Positions 7,296 to 15,871 of a stretch of DNA of 64,000 nucleotides are shown piece by piece (positions within the stretch are counted from its first letter, which is position 1; every line of letters starts with the position of its first letter). Made by a program: the position numbers and the translations under genes. Source of the DNA: Anaerohalosphaeraceae bacterium. Its GTDB lineage: Bacteria > Planctomycetota > Phycisphaerae > Sedimentisphaerales > Anaerohalosphaeraceae. The DNA is taken from NCBI GenBank assembly GCA_035378985.1, contig DAOSUR010000012.1:1-64000 (forward strand), given 5' to 3'. The notes beneath the pieces are model-generated. The model ran no database searches. It was given only the letters and a program-made list of their open reading frames with translations, and was not told the DNA's origin.

Positions 7296-8051
7296 TTAGA
7301 CATGGTACAGAGCTACTACTATCGGATGTCTTCGCCCTTTCATAGCCCGACGAAGCGGACTCTCATTCGTTGGGAATATGGTCCAGTTGCAATAAACAAA
7401 CGGCTGATGTTCAGGCGGAAAATCTTCCGAAGTAATTATCTCAACCCTGCTAAACAAATCCCGAAAACGTTCGTAGTAATCTGCTCCAGGTGCTCGCACA
7501 TGTCCAAACTCATAAGGATTCGGGCAATTGTATTCCATCGTTACCTCGGACACGATCGGTACTTCGATAATCGCCAGCCCGCCCGAGCGAAGAACCCGTC
7601 GAATTTCACACATCGCCTGTCTATCTTCAGAAACGTGCTCCAACACATGGGAAGCAAATACAACATCGAACGAACCATCAGAAAACGGTAATCGGCGGAT
7701 ATCCGCCCTGATATCTACATTCGGCATCTGAATATCTGTTGTGGTTACCTGCCGAAATAAATTTCTGAATTCTTCATAAAACAGAGGTTCCGGAGCAAAA
7801 TGAAGAAGAGTTTTTTCCGAAAATCTATACTGTGCAGACAACCGATGCATCAAAAGCCATTGAACGCGTTGCCTTTCCGCAGCTCCACATCTTGCACATA
7901 ACGCATGTTTACGTTGAAGAGGATGCCCGGGACGATCCATCATAAACGGACCTCGATATCCACATATCGGACACAAAAAAGAAGGATAAAACAGATGCCG
8001 AATACGAAATCGAAACAATTGGAATGAACTTAATGGCGGTTTTGTATTCAT
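7296..8051 (-). CDS. SAM-dependent methyltransferase with N-terminal zinc ribbon
   Basis: Last gene of the glycan operon. Near residue 25 there is a CPIC..CARC pair of cysteine knuckles (zinc ribbon) followed by AAERQRVQW. The class I methyltransferase core has LLHFAPEP, DIRRLPFSDGSFDVVFASHV (motif IV/V region) and LEHVSEDRQAMCEIRRVLR. It most likely methylates a sugar or lipid-linked glycan, as such proteins commonly do in surface-polysaccharide loci; the acceptor cannot be read. Start 8051 is chosen because AAAGGG lies just upstream and it leaves a 13-base gap. A start 45 bases earlier would overlap the preceding gene. Confidence 0.82.
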   Translation of the reverse strand: MNTKPPLSSFQLFRFRIRHLFYPSFLCPICGYRGPFMMDRPGHPLQRKHALCARCGAAERQRVQWLLMHRLSAQYRFSEKTLLHFAPEPLFYEEFRNLFRQVTTTDIQMPNVDIRADIRRLPFSDGSFDVVFASHVLEHVSEDRQAMCEIRRVLRSGGLAIIEVPIVSEVTMEYNCPNPYEFGHVRAPGADYYERFRDLFSRVEIITSEDFPPEHQPFVYCNWTIFPTNESPLRRAMKGRRHPIVVALYHV

Positions 8052-8064
8052 TACCCTTTCTCTA

Positions 8065-9306
8065 TTAAAAAATTGTTTCGGACAAATCACGCTCATCAGA
8101 AAGCATTTCGAGAAAAATGTCTTCCAGACGGCGATTTAATTCCCGAATATCATAATTGTTTCTCACATACTCTCGCCCTCTTCTGCCCATCTCTCTCCGA
8201 ATCTCCGGGTGTTCAGCCAGATATTGAATCTTTTCCGCCAGCGCCCGGCTGTCCCGCTCCGGAACTAGATAACCCGTCTGTTCATCAAGAACAGCTTCCG
8301 GAATCCCCCCGACCCGGGTTGCCACCACAGGTAGACCAAGTGCCTGCGCTTCTATTATGGAAAGCCCGAAGGCCTCTGAAATGCTGGGGTGAATAAAAAT
8401 GTCACTCTCCATCAGATATTGAAGAACCCTCTCATGAGAGGCAGGTCCACAAAACTCTACAATTTCTGACAGCGACAACTGTTCAGCCAACTCGCGGAGA
8501 ACACCTTCCAACGGCCCCCCTCCTACAATTCGGTACCGGAACTTTATACCAGGATTTTTCTCCTGGAATATTTTTATAGCCTGCAAAGCATATTGATGCC
8601 CCTTTTCTTCCACAAGTCTGCCAACAGAAAGCAGGATAAGTTTTTCTGGCTTTTTGCGAGATTCTCCGGACGGTGGGCAGAACACCGTCAAATCCACCCC
8701 AACCGGATGAACCCTAATTTTTTCAGGAAAAGCCCCAAACTCCTGTAAAAGATGAGAGGTAAATCGTGAATTCGCCAACAATAAATCTCCATTTTCAAAC
8801 AAAGAATGGTATATCTGCCCCCCCTTTTCCAACCCCAACCGAACATCATACCCATGGAACATCGTCACAAGTTTTAAAGATGGAAGAGATTCCTTCAATA
8901 AACTCCCAATAATCCCATTGGTACCATAGTGACAAAACAAGATGTCCACAGGATGTCTGCACAATTCCACAAGATAATATAACACCTTCAGCGATAGTCC
9001 GTTTCGGCGCAATAAATATAGTTTCAGGAATCGAAGCATCGGGCCGGGATAATAAGGAAAATTAGCCAGCCAAATCACAAACGCCTTTAACAGACATGCC
9101 GCCTTCTTTTTCGGTATCGGAGGAAGAAAAAAGGCTCTCTCCAGAAGATGATACCTTTTGACATCTGAATGAACCATTAAATCCTGCGACATTCTCTCCG
9201 CCAGAATCAGAACCTCATGACCCTGTTCCAGAAGGCCGCCGATCTGACTGAGAATAAATGTTTCAGATAAAGACGGGAAAACATCTGTCATAATAGCTAT
9301 TTTCAC
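8065..9306 (-). CDS. Glycosyltransferase family 4
   Basis: GT-B retaining glycosyltransferase of 413 residues that uses a nucleotide sugar in surface-glycan assembly. It starts VKIAIMTDVFPSLSETFILS (first Rossmann domain; the SETF motif is common in GT4) and has TMFHGYDV, then LLSVGRLVEEKGHQYALQAI. The donor-binding C-terminal part is SISEAFGLSIIEAQALGLPV followed by ATRVGGIPE. It starts with GTG overlapping the stop of the upstream GT2 gene (GTGA) and has AGAGGA upstream. It is closely similar in architecture to the GT4 gene at 10.3-11.5 kb, suggesting an old duplication. The specific sugar is unknown. Confidence 0.9.
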   Translation of the reverse strand: MKIAIMTDVFPSLSETFILSQIGGLLEQGHEVLILAERMSQDLMVHSDVKRYHLLERAFFLPPIPKKKAACLLKAFVIWLANFPYYPGPMLRFLKLYLLRRNGLSLKVLYYLVELCRHPVDILFCHYGTNGIIGSLLKESLPSLKLVTMFHGYDVRLGLEKGGQIYHSLFENGDLLLANSRFTSHLLQEFGAFPEKIRVHPVGVDLTVFCPPSGESRKKPEKLILLSVGRLVEEKGHQYALQAIKIFQEKNPGIKFRYRIVGGGPLEGVLRELAEQLSLSEIVEFCGPASHERVLQYLMESDIFIHPSISEAFGLSIIEAQALGLPVVATRVGGIPEAVLDEQTGYLVPERDSRALAEKIQYLAEHPEIRREMGRRGREYVRNNYDIRELNRRLEDIFLEMLSDERDLSETIF

Positions 9307-10301
9307 AGAAGCATCCTCTTTTGTACGATCTGATTTAGAGCGTTTTTGAAAGAGAAATAAAGGCTGAAAACTATTGCAGCCGCCCGGGGCCATTTCCGTC
9401 TGCACCACACCTCTTTTCTCAGTCGGGCAGGCAAAAAAACATCCAGCTCTGCAGGAATTTCATGCAAATCTGATATCGGATTGTTTTGCAAAAGCCGGCG
9501 AATGCAGTTTTCCAGCATCTTACAGGCACAAGGCATAAACTTCTCAAGCCGTCCGTGCTGAGCAGAAAGAGCCAAATGCTTCAAAACCAAACTACATCGT
9601 GGCTGGATTTGCCTCTTGTGCTCCTCCGTGAGACTTCCCGGATATCCCGCATAATACAGAACCAAGGGGTTGGAAAGATAACCAATTTGAGGATGACGAT
9701 AGGAAATCCGAAAAAATAAGTCGGTATCTTCTGCCCAAAAACGGTTTGTTTCAAAAAGACCAACCTCCAGCAAAACACGCCGCCGAATAATCATCGAGGA
9801 AGTCAGAGCATGTCCAATCTGAGCATAGACATCTAAATAATCATCAAAATACTCCCTATTTTTCAGCAAAAAAGAGGTTTTCTTGTCCTCAAACCCCGTT
9901 TGTCGTTTTTCCATACCGTAAAAACAAAGCCAATAATTACTGAAAGTCCAAAGCAGATCGGGGTTTCGACTCAAATGGTTAACCTGACACTCCAGCTTTT
10001 CCGGAAGCCACTCGTCATCGGCATCCAAAAAAGCTACCCATTCCCCCTGCTGAGCCGACAGAATACCCAAATTGCGGGCATTCGAAGGACCGTTATTCAA
10101 TTCATACAAATACCTGACTTTCGGTTCATACTGCCGCACCTTCTCCGCTGTGCGGTCAGTTGAACCGTCATCGACCACGATAATCTCCTCCGGCGGCCGC
10201 GTCTGACGCAGAACGCTTTCAATCGCCCGCTCAATCGTAGCCTCTGCGTTATATGCCGGAATCACCACACTGACCGAAAAAGACTGTTTTGGGCTCATCA
10301 T
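9303..10301 (-). CDS. Glycosyltransferase family 2
   Basis: GT-A inverting glycosyltransferase. VSVVIPAYNAEATIERAIES and EEIIVVDDGSTDRT form the nucleotide-binding half. NNGPSNARNLGI and WVAFLDADDEW supply the metal-binding DxD (DAD near residue 96). Later WAEDTDLFFRI matches the ED motif of the family. It is 332 residues long with no membrane segment, so it acts on the cytoplasmic face. It is coupled on both sides: its ATG overlaps the upstream GT4 stop (ATGA) and its TGA overlaps the downstream GTG. The 15-base longer TTG start is less likely. Confidence 0.9.
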   Translation of the reverse strand: MMSPKQSFSVSVVIPAYNAEATIERAIESVLRQTRPPEEIIVVDDGSTDRTAEKVRQYEPKVRYLYELNNGPSNARNLGILSAQQGEWVAFLDADDEWLPEKLECQVNHLSRNPDLLWTFSNYWLCFYGMEKRQTGFEDKKTSFLLKNREYFDDYLDVYAQIGHALTSSMIIRRRVLLEVGLFETNRFWAEDTDLFFRISYRHPQIGYLSNPLVLYYAGYPGSLTEEHKRQIQPRCSLVLKHLALSAQHGRLEKFMPCACKMLENCIRRLLQNNPISDLHEIPAELDVFLPARLRKEVWCRRKWPRAAAIVFSLYFSFKNALNQIVQKRMLL

Positions 10302-11527
10302 CTCTGTCGTCGGCAATTTTGCAGAGCTTCTGAATAGATTCTCACCAGTTTGTCATTCAACCTATCCACGTCATACCGCTCTTCCACATACTTCCGCCCC
10401 TCCTGTCCCATCTGCATCCTCTTTTGCGGGTCCTGCAGCAGTTCCGCCATAGCCCTGGCCGCCGCTTCCGCATCGCCGACAGGCACCAGGATGGCCGACC
10501 GCCCCGGAAGGACCGCTTCCGGAATCCCCCCCACATTTGTCGCTACAATGGGCACGCCGGCTGCCTGCGCCTCCAGAAGAACTACTCCCAGCCATTCATC
10601 CCGGCTGGTCAATAAGAAGACGTCTGCCTGATGCAATCGCTCCAGCACCCCCTTTTGTTCCAAGGCCCCCTCAAACACTATCCTGTTTTTGATTCCGAGT
10701 GCCTCGGCCAATTCCTCCACTTGAGCACGCAACGGCCCATCGCCAACCAAATGATACACAACTTGTTCAGAAGAAATCTTCTCGATCAGACGCTGTATCG
10801 CCCGCAGAGCCACGTCTGGTCTTTTCTGCTCACAAAGCCGGCAGACCGTCAGAACGCGAAAAATCCCGTCTGACCGAGCCGGCAGTCCGTCGCGAAAAGC
10901 AAATCTGGCCGGCTCAATTCCGACATAATGAACGCAAAGACGCTCCGCAGGTGCCCCCTGCTCCAGAAGCCGCTGTCGGGTAAATTCTGAATTCGCCAAT
11001 ATTTTGTCAGCATACGCGAACAGCTGCCGATAGTACTCCGGCCCCCCCTCCAACCCCAAAAGCAAATCATGCCCGTGAAACATCGTTAAAAAAGCTGTCT
11101 TCGGCTGGATGATCTTCAACGGCCAGTAAAAGGTGCCGTTGTTCCCGAAATGCACATGAATCACATCCGGCCCAAAAGACAAAATCGGCAGTGAATGAAA
11201 AAAAAGAAGATAGGAAAAGGGCTCCTGGCGGCTCAGCAGATACCGAAGCACTCGAAACAGAACCACCGGATGTGTGAACAAAAACCGCAGCAGCCAGCCG
11301 ACGGCCTTCAGGCGGCAGATCCATTTGGACGCTGGAACCGCCGGCAAATACACCGTCCGGTCCAAAAGTCTATATTCAGTCACCTCAGGATGAAACACTT
11401 TCTCCTGGGGGTGAAACCGGCTGAAAATTCGTACCGTATGCCCCCGTTTCAGAAGCCCGGTAATCTGATTGAGAATAAACGTCTCAGAAAGTTTGGGAAA
11501 CGTGCTGACAATGACGGCAATTCTCAT
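10298..11527 (-). CDS. Glycosyltransferase family 4
   Basis: GT-B enzyme of 409 residues. It begins MRIAVIVSTFPKLSETFILN, with TMFHGHDLLLGLEGG mid-protein, VLTVCRLCEQKRPDVALRAI at the start of the second domain and LLEAQAAGVPIVATNVGGIP in the donor site. It parallels the GT4 at 8.1-9.3 kb nearly segment for segment. The ribosome site is weak (ACAGG, 11 bases away), consistent with reliance on transcription through the operon. It lies 19 bases after the phosphodiesterase-like gene and overlaps the GT2 gene by four bases. Donor and acceptor are unknown. Confidence 0.9.
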   Translation of the reverse strand: MRIAVIVSTFPKLSETFILNQITGLLKRGHTVRIFSRFHPQEKVFHPEVTEYRLLDRTVYLPAVPASKWICRLKAVGWLLRFLFTHPVVLFRVLRYLLSRQEPFSYLLFFHSLPILSFGPDVIHVHFGNNGTFYWPLKIIQPKTAFLTMFHGHDLLLGLEGGPEYYRQLFAYADKILANSEFTRQRLLEQGAPAERLCVHYVGIEPARFAFRDGLPARSDGIFRVLTVCRLCEQKRPDVALRAIQRLIEKISSEQVVYHLVGDGPLRAQVEELAEALGIKNRIVFEGALEQKGVLERLHQADVFLLTSRDEWLGVVLLEAQAAGVPIVATNVGGIPEAVLPGRSAILVPVGDAEAAARAMAELLQDPQKRMQMGQEGRKYVEERYDVDRLNDKLVRIYSEALQNCRRQR

Positions 11528-11546
11528 AAGCTTCAAAACCTGTCTA

Positions 11547-13172
11547 TCATAAATACCCAAGCTCCTCCAGCCTCTTTTTTACTTTTTCAGCTTCCTGCGG
11601 GGAATAGACCTCTTGCTCCCCCTTTGGTTCCATTGGCTCTTCCTGTATCCGCTGAATCGGATTCCTCTGCAAAAAAGACGGCTCAAACCACTCTTGCCGC
11701 ACCTGACCATCCATATCAGAGGGAATCGGCACCCCCATATAAGCCAGTAAAGTGGGGGCGATATCCAGCAGATTCGCCTGTCCTCCGCCGCTGCGGATAA
11801 GCCCCTCTCCGGCGGCGACAAAAAAACCATCCGGATGATGCTTGCCCAGGTGAAAATCCGTTTTCAGCCGCACCGGCTCAAACAGTGTTTTTTCATATTG
11901 ATATCCGCCTGTAATGGAATATCCCGAACAAGGACAAACCACCAAATCAGGCATCTGGTCCAGATAAGCCCCCTGAAACACTTCTTCTTTACGATAGACT
12001 TTCTCAATTACTTTTCCGCCTGTCGCCGGATCATTTACCTCCAGAAGCTTTTCAACAACAGTTTTGCAAATCATTTCTTTTTTCAGCGGGTCGTTTTCCA
12101 AAACAAACAAGAACCCTTCATTGCAATAACCGGTGGCATACACTCTTGAGCAATCCCAATCCACACAGACAGGCCGGGGATAAAATCTGGAGAGAACCTT
12201 GCGATGCCAAATCGGAGGCAGCAAAAATCCGAGAATCCTCCCCAATCGAATACGCTGAGCCAATTCGCTCACCGGAAGCCCCAGAATCCGAGCCGAACAG
12301 ATGCGCAGATATCCCTGCTGAACCAGCCAGTTCCCCATGTTAAAACGCATTCGATGCCGAGTAAAACCATGATCGGAAAGAAGAAACACACCTCCCCGGT
12401 CAAGTTGGCTCGGATAAAACTCTTGAACAATCTCCGCAATACTCGAATCCAAAATGCGATAATACTTTTCAAAAACATATTGTTGTAGGCTCGGATCATA
12501 CTCCGGACAATCCGGGGAGATAAAATGCCACAAGCCATGCTGTATTACATCGCTGGATTGGAAATGCACCATCATTACATCCGGGTTCCGGCTTCGGATA
12601 ATAAACTTTGCTGCCCGAGTTCGTACCCAAACAGTTTGTGCCATCTGGTTAACAAAATTATGAATCGTCTTTTGTGTAATTTTTTCCTTCTGAAGTTTCT
12701 TAAAAGTCAGGATATCATAATCCGGAACCGCCTGAAGAAGTTCCTGCTTGAAATCGGCCGGATAGGTAAAATCCGAATCCAGCGAAGGGGTCAGAAGTCC
12801 GCTGACTACCACGCCCCGAATCGGACGCGGCGGATACGTCATCGGCACATTCAAAACACCGCAGGTCAACCCCGCTTCACTGAATCGCTGCCAAATCGTC
12901 TTCCCTAAATACTGAGAATTGACGGGATATTCTTTTCGTTCTTTTGCGGACCAGCAGTAAAAATCATAGACTCCGCTGGCTCCCGGATTTTTTCCTGTCT
13001 GAAAAGCCCCCCAGGCCGCCGGTGTAATGGCAGGAATGGTGGATTTCAATACTCCCCAGACCCCCCTGTCACGGATACTTTTTAAAAAAGGCATACATCC
13101 AGCCTGAATGGCCGGTTCGAGAACAGTCCACGTCCCGCCGTCAATCCCGATCAGCAAAAGGGATCTATGCAT
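11547..13172 (-). CDS. Alkaline-phosphatase-superfamily phosphodiesterase/transferase-like protein
   Basis: 541 residues without a signal peptide. The fold is that of type I phosphodiesterase/nucleotide pyrophosphatase: LLIGIDGGTW gives the first metal-binding Asp, TPAAWGAFQTGKNPGASGVY the candidate nucleophile region, and FLLSDHGFT near residue 270 the Asp-His metal pair. The C-terminus has DIAPTLLAYMGVPIPSDMDG, typical of sulfatase/phosphotransferase relatives. In a glycan operon it might hydrolyse a nucleotide-sugar or phospho-glycan, or transfer a phospho group; this is inference. Gaps to both neighbours are about 20 bases. Confidence 0.8.
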   Translation of the reverse strand: MHRSLLLIGIDGGTWTVLEPAIQAGCMPFLKSIRDRGVWGVLKSTIPAITPAAWGAFQTGKNPGASGVYDFYCWSAKERKEYPVNSQYLGKTIWQRFSEAGLTCGVLNVPMTYPPRPIRGVVVSGLLTPSLDSDFTYPADFKQELLQAVPDYDILTFKKLQKEKITQKTIHNFVNQMAQTVWVRTRAAKFIIRSRNPDVMMVHFQSSDVIQHGLWHFISPDCPEYDPSLQQYVFEKYYRILDSSIAEIVQEFYPSQLDRGGVFLLSDHGFTRHRMRFNMGNWLVQQGYLRICSARILGLPVSELAQRIRLGRILGFLLPPIWHRKVLSRFYPRPVCVDWDCSRVYATGYCNEGFLFVLENDPLKKEMICKTVVEKLLEVNDPATGGKVIEKVYRKEEVFQGAYLDQMPDLVVCPCSGYSITGGYQYEKTLFEPVRLKTDFHLGKHHPDGFFVAAGEGLIRSGGGQANLLDIAPTLLAYMGVPIPSDMDGQVRQEWFEPSFLQRNPIQRIQEEPMEPKGEQEVYSPQEAEKVKKRLEELGYL

Positions 13173-13194
13173 AAATCACCGCTCACTGTTTATC

Positions 13195-14133
13195 CTATAA
13201 ATAACCCAAATCTTTTAATCTCTTATGAATGGTGTCTTCCTCAACCATAAAAGAACGGTTTGTTTCTTCTATGTGTTCCTCACGGAGCGGGACGGCATCA
13301 GCACGGCAGGTCGTCCACCAGGGAATGTGCCGCAAACAAGGATCATCGGAATCTAAACCGTGCGAGTAAAAGCGTCCCTCTCCCAGGAATTCTCCGTGGT
13401 CCGAAGTGATCACCACCTTCCCCTTCAAATATTCCAGAAGTTGGCTTACATGCTTGAGCACAATTTCCAGATTCTCCTGATAAGCCCTTCGGAGTCCTTC
13501 CGGACCGTATTTTCGACGCACCGCATCCATAGGACTCAAAGGCGGCAATTGTAAGAACTCCGCCATGAACCACTCCGGATGGTTGCCCAGCAAACGGCCA
13601 TGCTTTATCCAGGAACACAGTTTTTCACAAATCTTTTTTCGAAAACCTTTTGATTGTTCCCCCAAAACCGTTCCCATCAGCACAACCTCTTTTCCTACAT
13701 CCGGTTGTGGAAATCCCGCACAATCCGAGCCGAACCCCAGATAAGGCGCATGTGGCTGCAGATAGTGCACAATCATTCTCTTGCCAGGATGCCGAGCCAG
13801 AGCACCGAGCGCTTCTCTGGTCACCATTTCTGGAAGCACCGTACCCCGGGTTTCATCCCATCTGGTTTGCCAAACATCAATCACTCGATAAAAATGTTCT
13901 CCGCCATGAAAGCCTAACACAGATTTCAGCGAATTTACATAAGGATTAGAAGACACATAGACCACATCCGCATAATAGCCCGGAAACGATCGCTTCCTCC
14001 ATTCCTCCGTACAGCTGCCCACCGACTTGCGACAAGAAAGCTGTCCACCTTTTAAAAAATCCCTAAAGACCCTTTCAAAATAGTCATAACGGCAGGCATC
14101 CAGGACAATCAGGTAATCCCAAGATTCCTCCAT
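13195..14133 (-). CDS. Sulfatase/alkaline-phosphatase-fold protein
   Basis: 312 residues, cytoplasmic by sequence (no signal peptide or membrane span). WDYLIVLDACRYDYFERVF near the N-terminus carries the metal-binding Asp, IVHYLQPHAPYLG a conserved His, and VVITSDHGEFLGEG the Asp-His pair. The region around residue 40 (CRKSVGSCTEEW) may hold the nucleophile; it lacks the sulfatase CxPxR signature, so arylsulfatase action is unlikely. It is the second alkaline-phosphatase-fold gene in the operon. The start is uncertain: ATG at 14133 avoids overlap with the flippase, while GTG starts at 14151 and 14178 are also possible. Confidence 0.75.
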   Translation of the reverse strand: MEESWDYLIVLDACRYDYFERVFRDFLKGGQLSCRKSVGSCTEEWRKRSFPGYYADVVYVSSNPYVNSLKSVLGFHGGEHFYRVIDVWQTRWDETRGTVLPEMVTREALGALARHPGKRMIVHYLQPHAPYLGFGSDCAGFPQPDVGKEVVLMGTVLGEQSKGFRKKICEKLCSWIKHGRLLGNHPEWFMAEFLQLPPLSPMDAVRRKYGPEGLRRAYQENLEIVLKHVSQLLEYLKGKVVITSDHGEFLGEGRFYSHGLDSDDPCLRHIPWWTTCRADAVPLREEHIEETNRSFMVEEDTIHKRLKDLGYL

Positions 14134-14155
14134 AATTAGGACTGTATCCACATTA

Positions 14156-15685
14156 TTATTTGTTTTTGACCAAGGCACGAAGCTGTTCCTTAAAAATACT
14201 CAACAATTCAAATCCCTTCAAGCAATCCAGCAGCAAAGCCGTTCCACCATAACACGCCAGAGCCAACAGAAAATACCCCACAAAAAGGAAAGGGCTCATC
14301 CGCGCGGTTACCGACCTAAGGAAAAGAAGGATGGAAACTGTTACCAAAAAAGAAACCAGCGGAATCAGAGAGGATTCCAGCATCCGCCACGGAGGACAGT
14401 TCAGCCACCTGCAGGATAACCAGAATCCAAAAGGACTCACTAAAACCGCAATCAGAAGAGTGGCAACTGCTGTTCCTTCAATGCCCCAGCGGCTTGTCAA
14501 AGGATAGATTAGAACCGCCAACAAGACGAAACGGATCACCTGGAAATAAAAATGAATCTTCGGTTTCCCGAGGGCCAAAAACAAAGGACCTCGTGTAGCG
14601 CCCAAAGAACGAAACAACCCCTTAAATACCATAATTTGCATCGCCGGTATCATCGGATGCATATCCGCCTTCAGAAACAACCGTACAAAATCCGGCCCCA
14701 GCGAGAAAATCAAACCAGAAGCCAGAAACGCAAAAAAAGCCGTTACCCTCAAAACTTTTAAATATGCTTCCCGTAACCGAGGAATGTCATCCTGTATCTT
14801 CGAATAGGCCGGAAACGTGACCTGGGAAAGGGTATTTGTCAGGTCAGTCGCCGGAAGATTGGAAAAACGAAATGCATAGCGGTACAAAGCCAGCGCACTA
14901 ACACCCAGATACCCCCATACAAAAAAATCATCCCCTTCTGAAATCAAAAAATTCAAAACCGACAATCCAAATATCCATTTCCCAAAACGCCACATTTGAA
15001 CCGCTTTCTGCCAATTCAGACAAAATCGCGGGCGATACGGACAAAGCAAATAGGATAAGGCTACCTGAACAAGCACAGAAGAAAAACGTCCTGCAACATA
15101 ACCCCAAATGCTGCGGAAAAAAAAGACAACCAAGGCCGAAACGGATAAATCAATAAGGACAGGAGGTACTCGAAGGAGAAAGATTCTTGGAAAGTTAAGC
15201 TCTTTTTGCAGATAAACCGTCCCAACATTTTCTAAGCTGGCGAGGAATAATGCAAAACCAATGCTTCGAATAACATTAACCGTCAAAGAAAACTTTTCTG
15301 GCGGAACTTTTAAAGAAGCAGCAATTGGTGCCGCGGCAAAAAGAATTAAAAACATGACCAAACCGCGACAAATGTGAATCGTCCAGGCAGTATCCAGATA
15401 TGTGCGTATCTCCTTTCTCTCCTGGACCAGCTTTTCATTAAAACCTGTTTCAAAAAAAACCCCTAAAATCTCTATCAGCATCATCGCGATTGCCAACAAA
15501 CCAAGATCCTGAACAAGAAGAAAATTGGCAAAAACAAGAGATTTTACAAAACCAAGAAAGCGAATGGCCACACCGATTCCCATAACCCAATAGCCGCCTC
15601 TAATGGCAAGTTGGAAAAGTGTCGGCTCAGTTTTTGTTACATGAATCCGCTCGGCCTCGCTCTTGTGTCCAGATAAATCCTTAAT
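14156..15685 (-). CDS. Polysaccharide flippase (Wzx/MOP family), apparently with a non-ATG start
   Basis: Multi-span membrane protein that would flip a lipid-linked oligosaccharide. From MGIGVAIRFLGFVKSLVFAN onward it shows about a dozen hydrophobic helices and the usual ETGFNEKLVQ segment of oligosaccharide flippases. The first ATG (15583) cuts the first helix: the same frame continues upstream through LFQLAIRGGYWV, a typical start of helix 1. Between the stop at about 15722 and 15583 there is no ATG, GTG or TTG. GGAGG at 15693-15697 precedes an in-frame ATT at 15685 by seven bases, so I place the start there (509 residues). First gene of the operon, just after a consensus promoter. Confidence 0.75.
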   Translation of the reverse strand: MKDLSGHKSEAERIHVTKTEPTLFQLAIRGGYWVMGIGVAIRFLGFVKSLVFANFLLVQDLGLLAIAMMLIEILGVFFETGFNEKLVQERKEIRTYLDTAWTIHICRGLVMFLILFAAAPIAASLKVPPEKFSLTVNVIRSIGFALFLASLENVGTVYLQKELNFPRIFLLRVPPVLIDLSVSALVVFFFRSIWGYVAGRFSSVLVQVALSYLLCPYRPRFCLNWQKAVQMWRFGKWIFGLSVLNFLISEGDDFFVWGYLGVSALALYRYAFRFSNLPATDLTNTLSQVTFPAYSKIQDDIPRLREAYLKVLRVTAFFAFLASGLIFSLGPDFVRLFLKADMHPMIPAMQIMVFKGLFRSLGATRGPLFLALGKPKIHFYFQVIRFVLLAVLIYPLTSRWGIEGTAVATLLIAVLVSPFGFWLSCRWLNCPPWRMLESSLIPLVSFLVTVSILLFLRSVTARMSPFLFVGYFLLALACYGGTALLLDCLKGFELLSIFKEQLRALVKNK

Positions 15686-15743
15686 TAATATACCTCCATT
15701 TACAGGTTTATTGTCTTTGCACTAACTGCTTGTCTAACATAGA

Positions 15744-15771
15744 ATTATATTCTATCCCTCGAAAATGTCAA
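15744..15771 (-). promoter_or_regulatory. Consensus promoter of the glycan operon
   Basis: Minus strand TTGACA (15771-15766), 16-base spacer, TATAAT (15749-15744). Both hexamers are perfect. Predicted start near 15737, leaving about 50 bases before the proposed flippase start. Confidence 0.88.
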
Positions 15772-15871
15772 ACTTTCAGAAAGGATTTCGAAGCCCCGGA
15801 ACAGGAATGGAAAGTACACCATCTCAAAAAAAGACACTCTTTTTGCGGAAGAAAGATTATAATCAGGCTCC

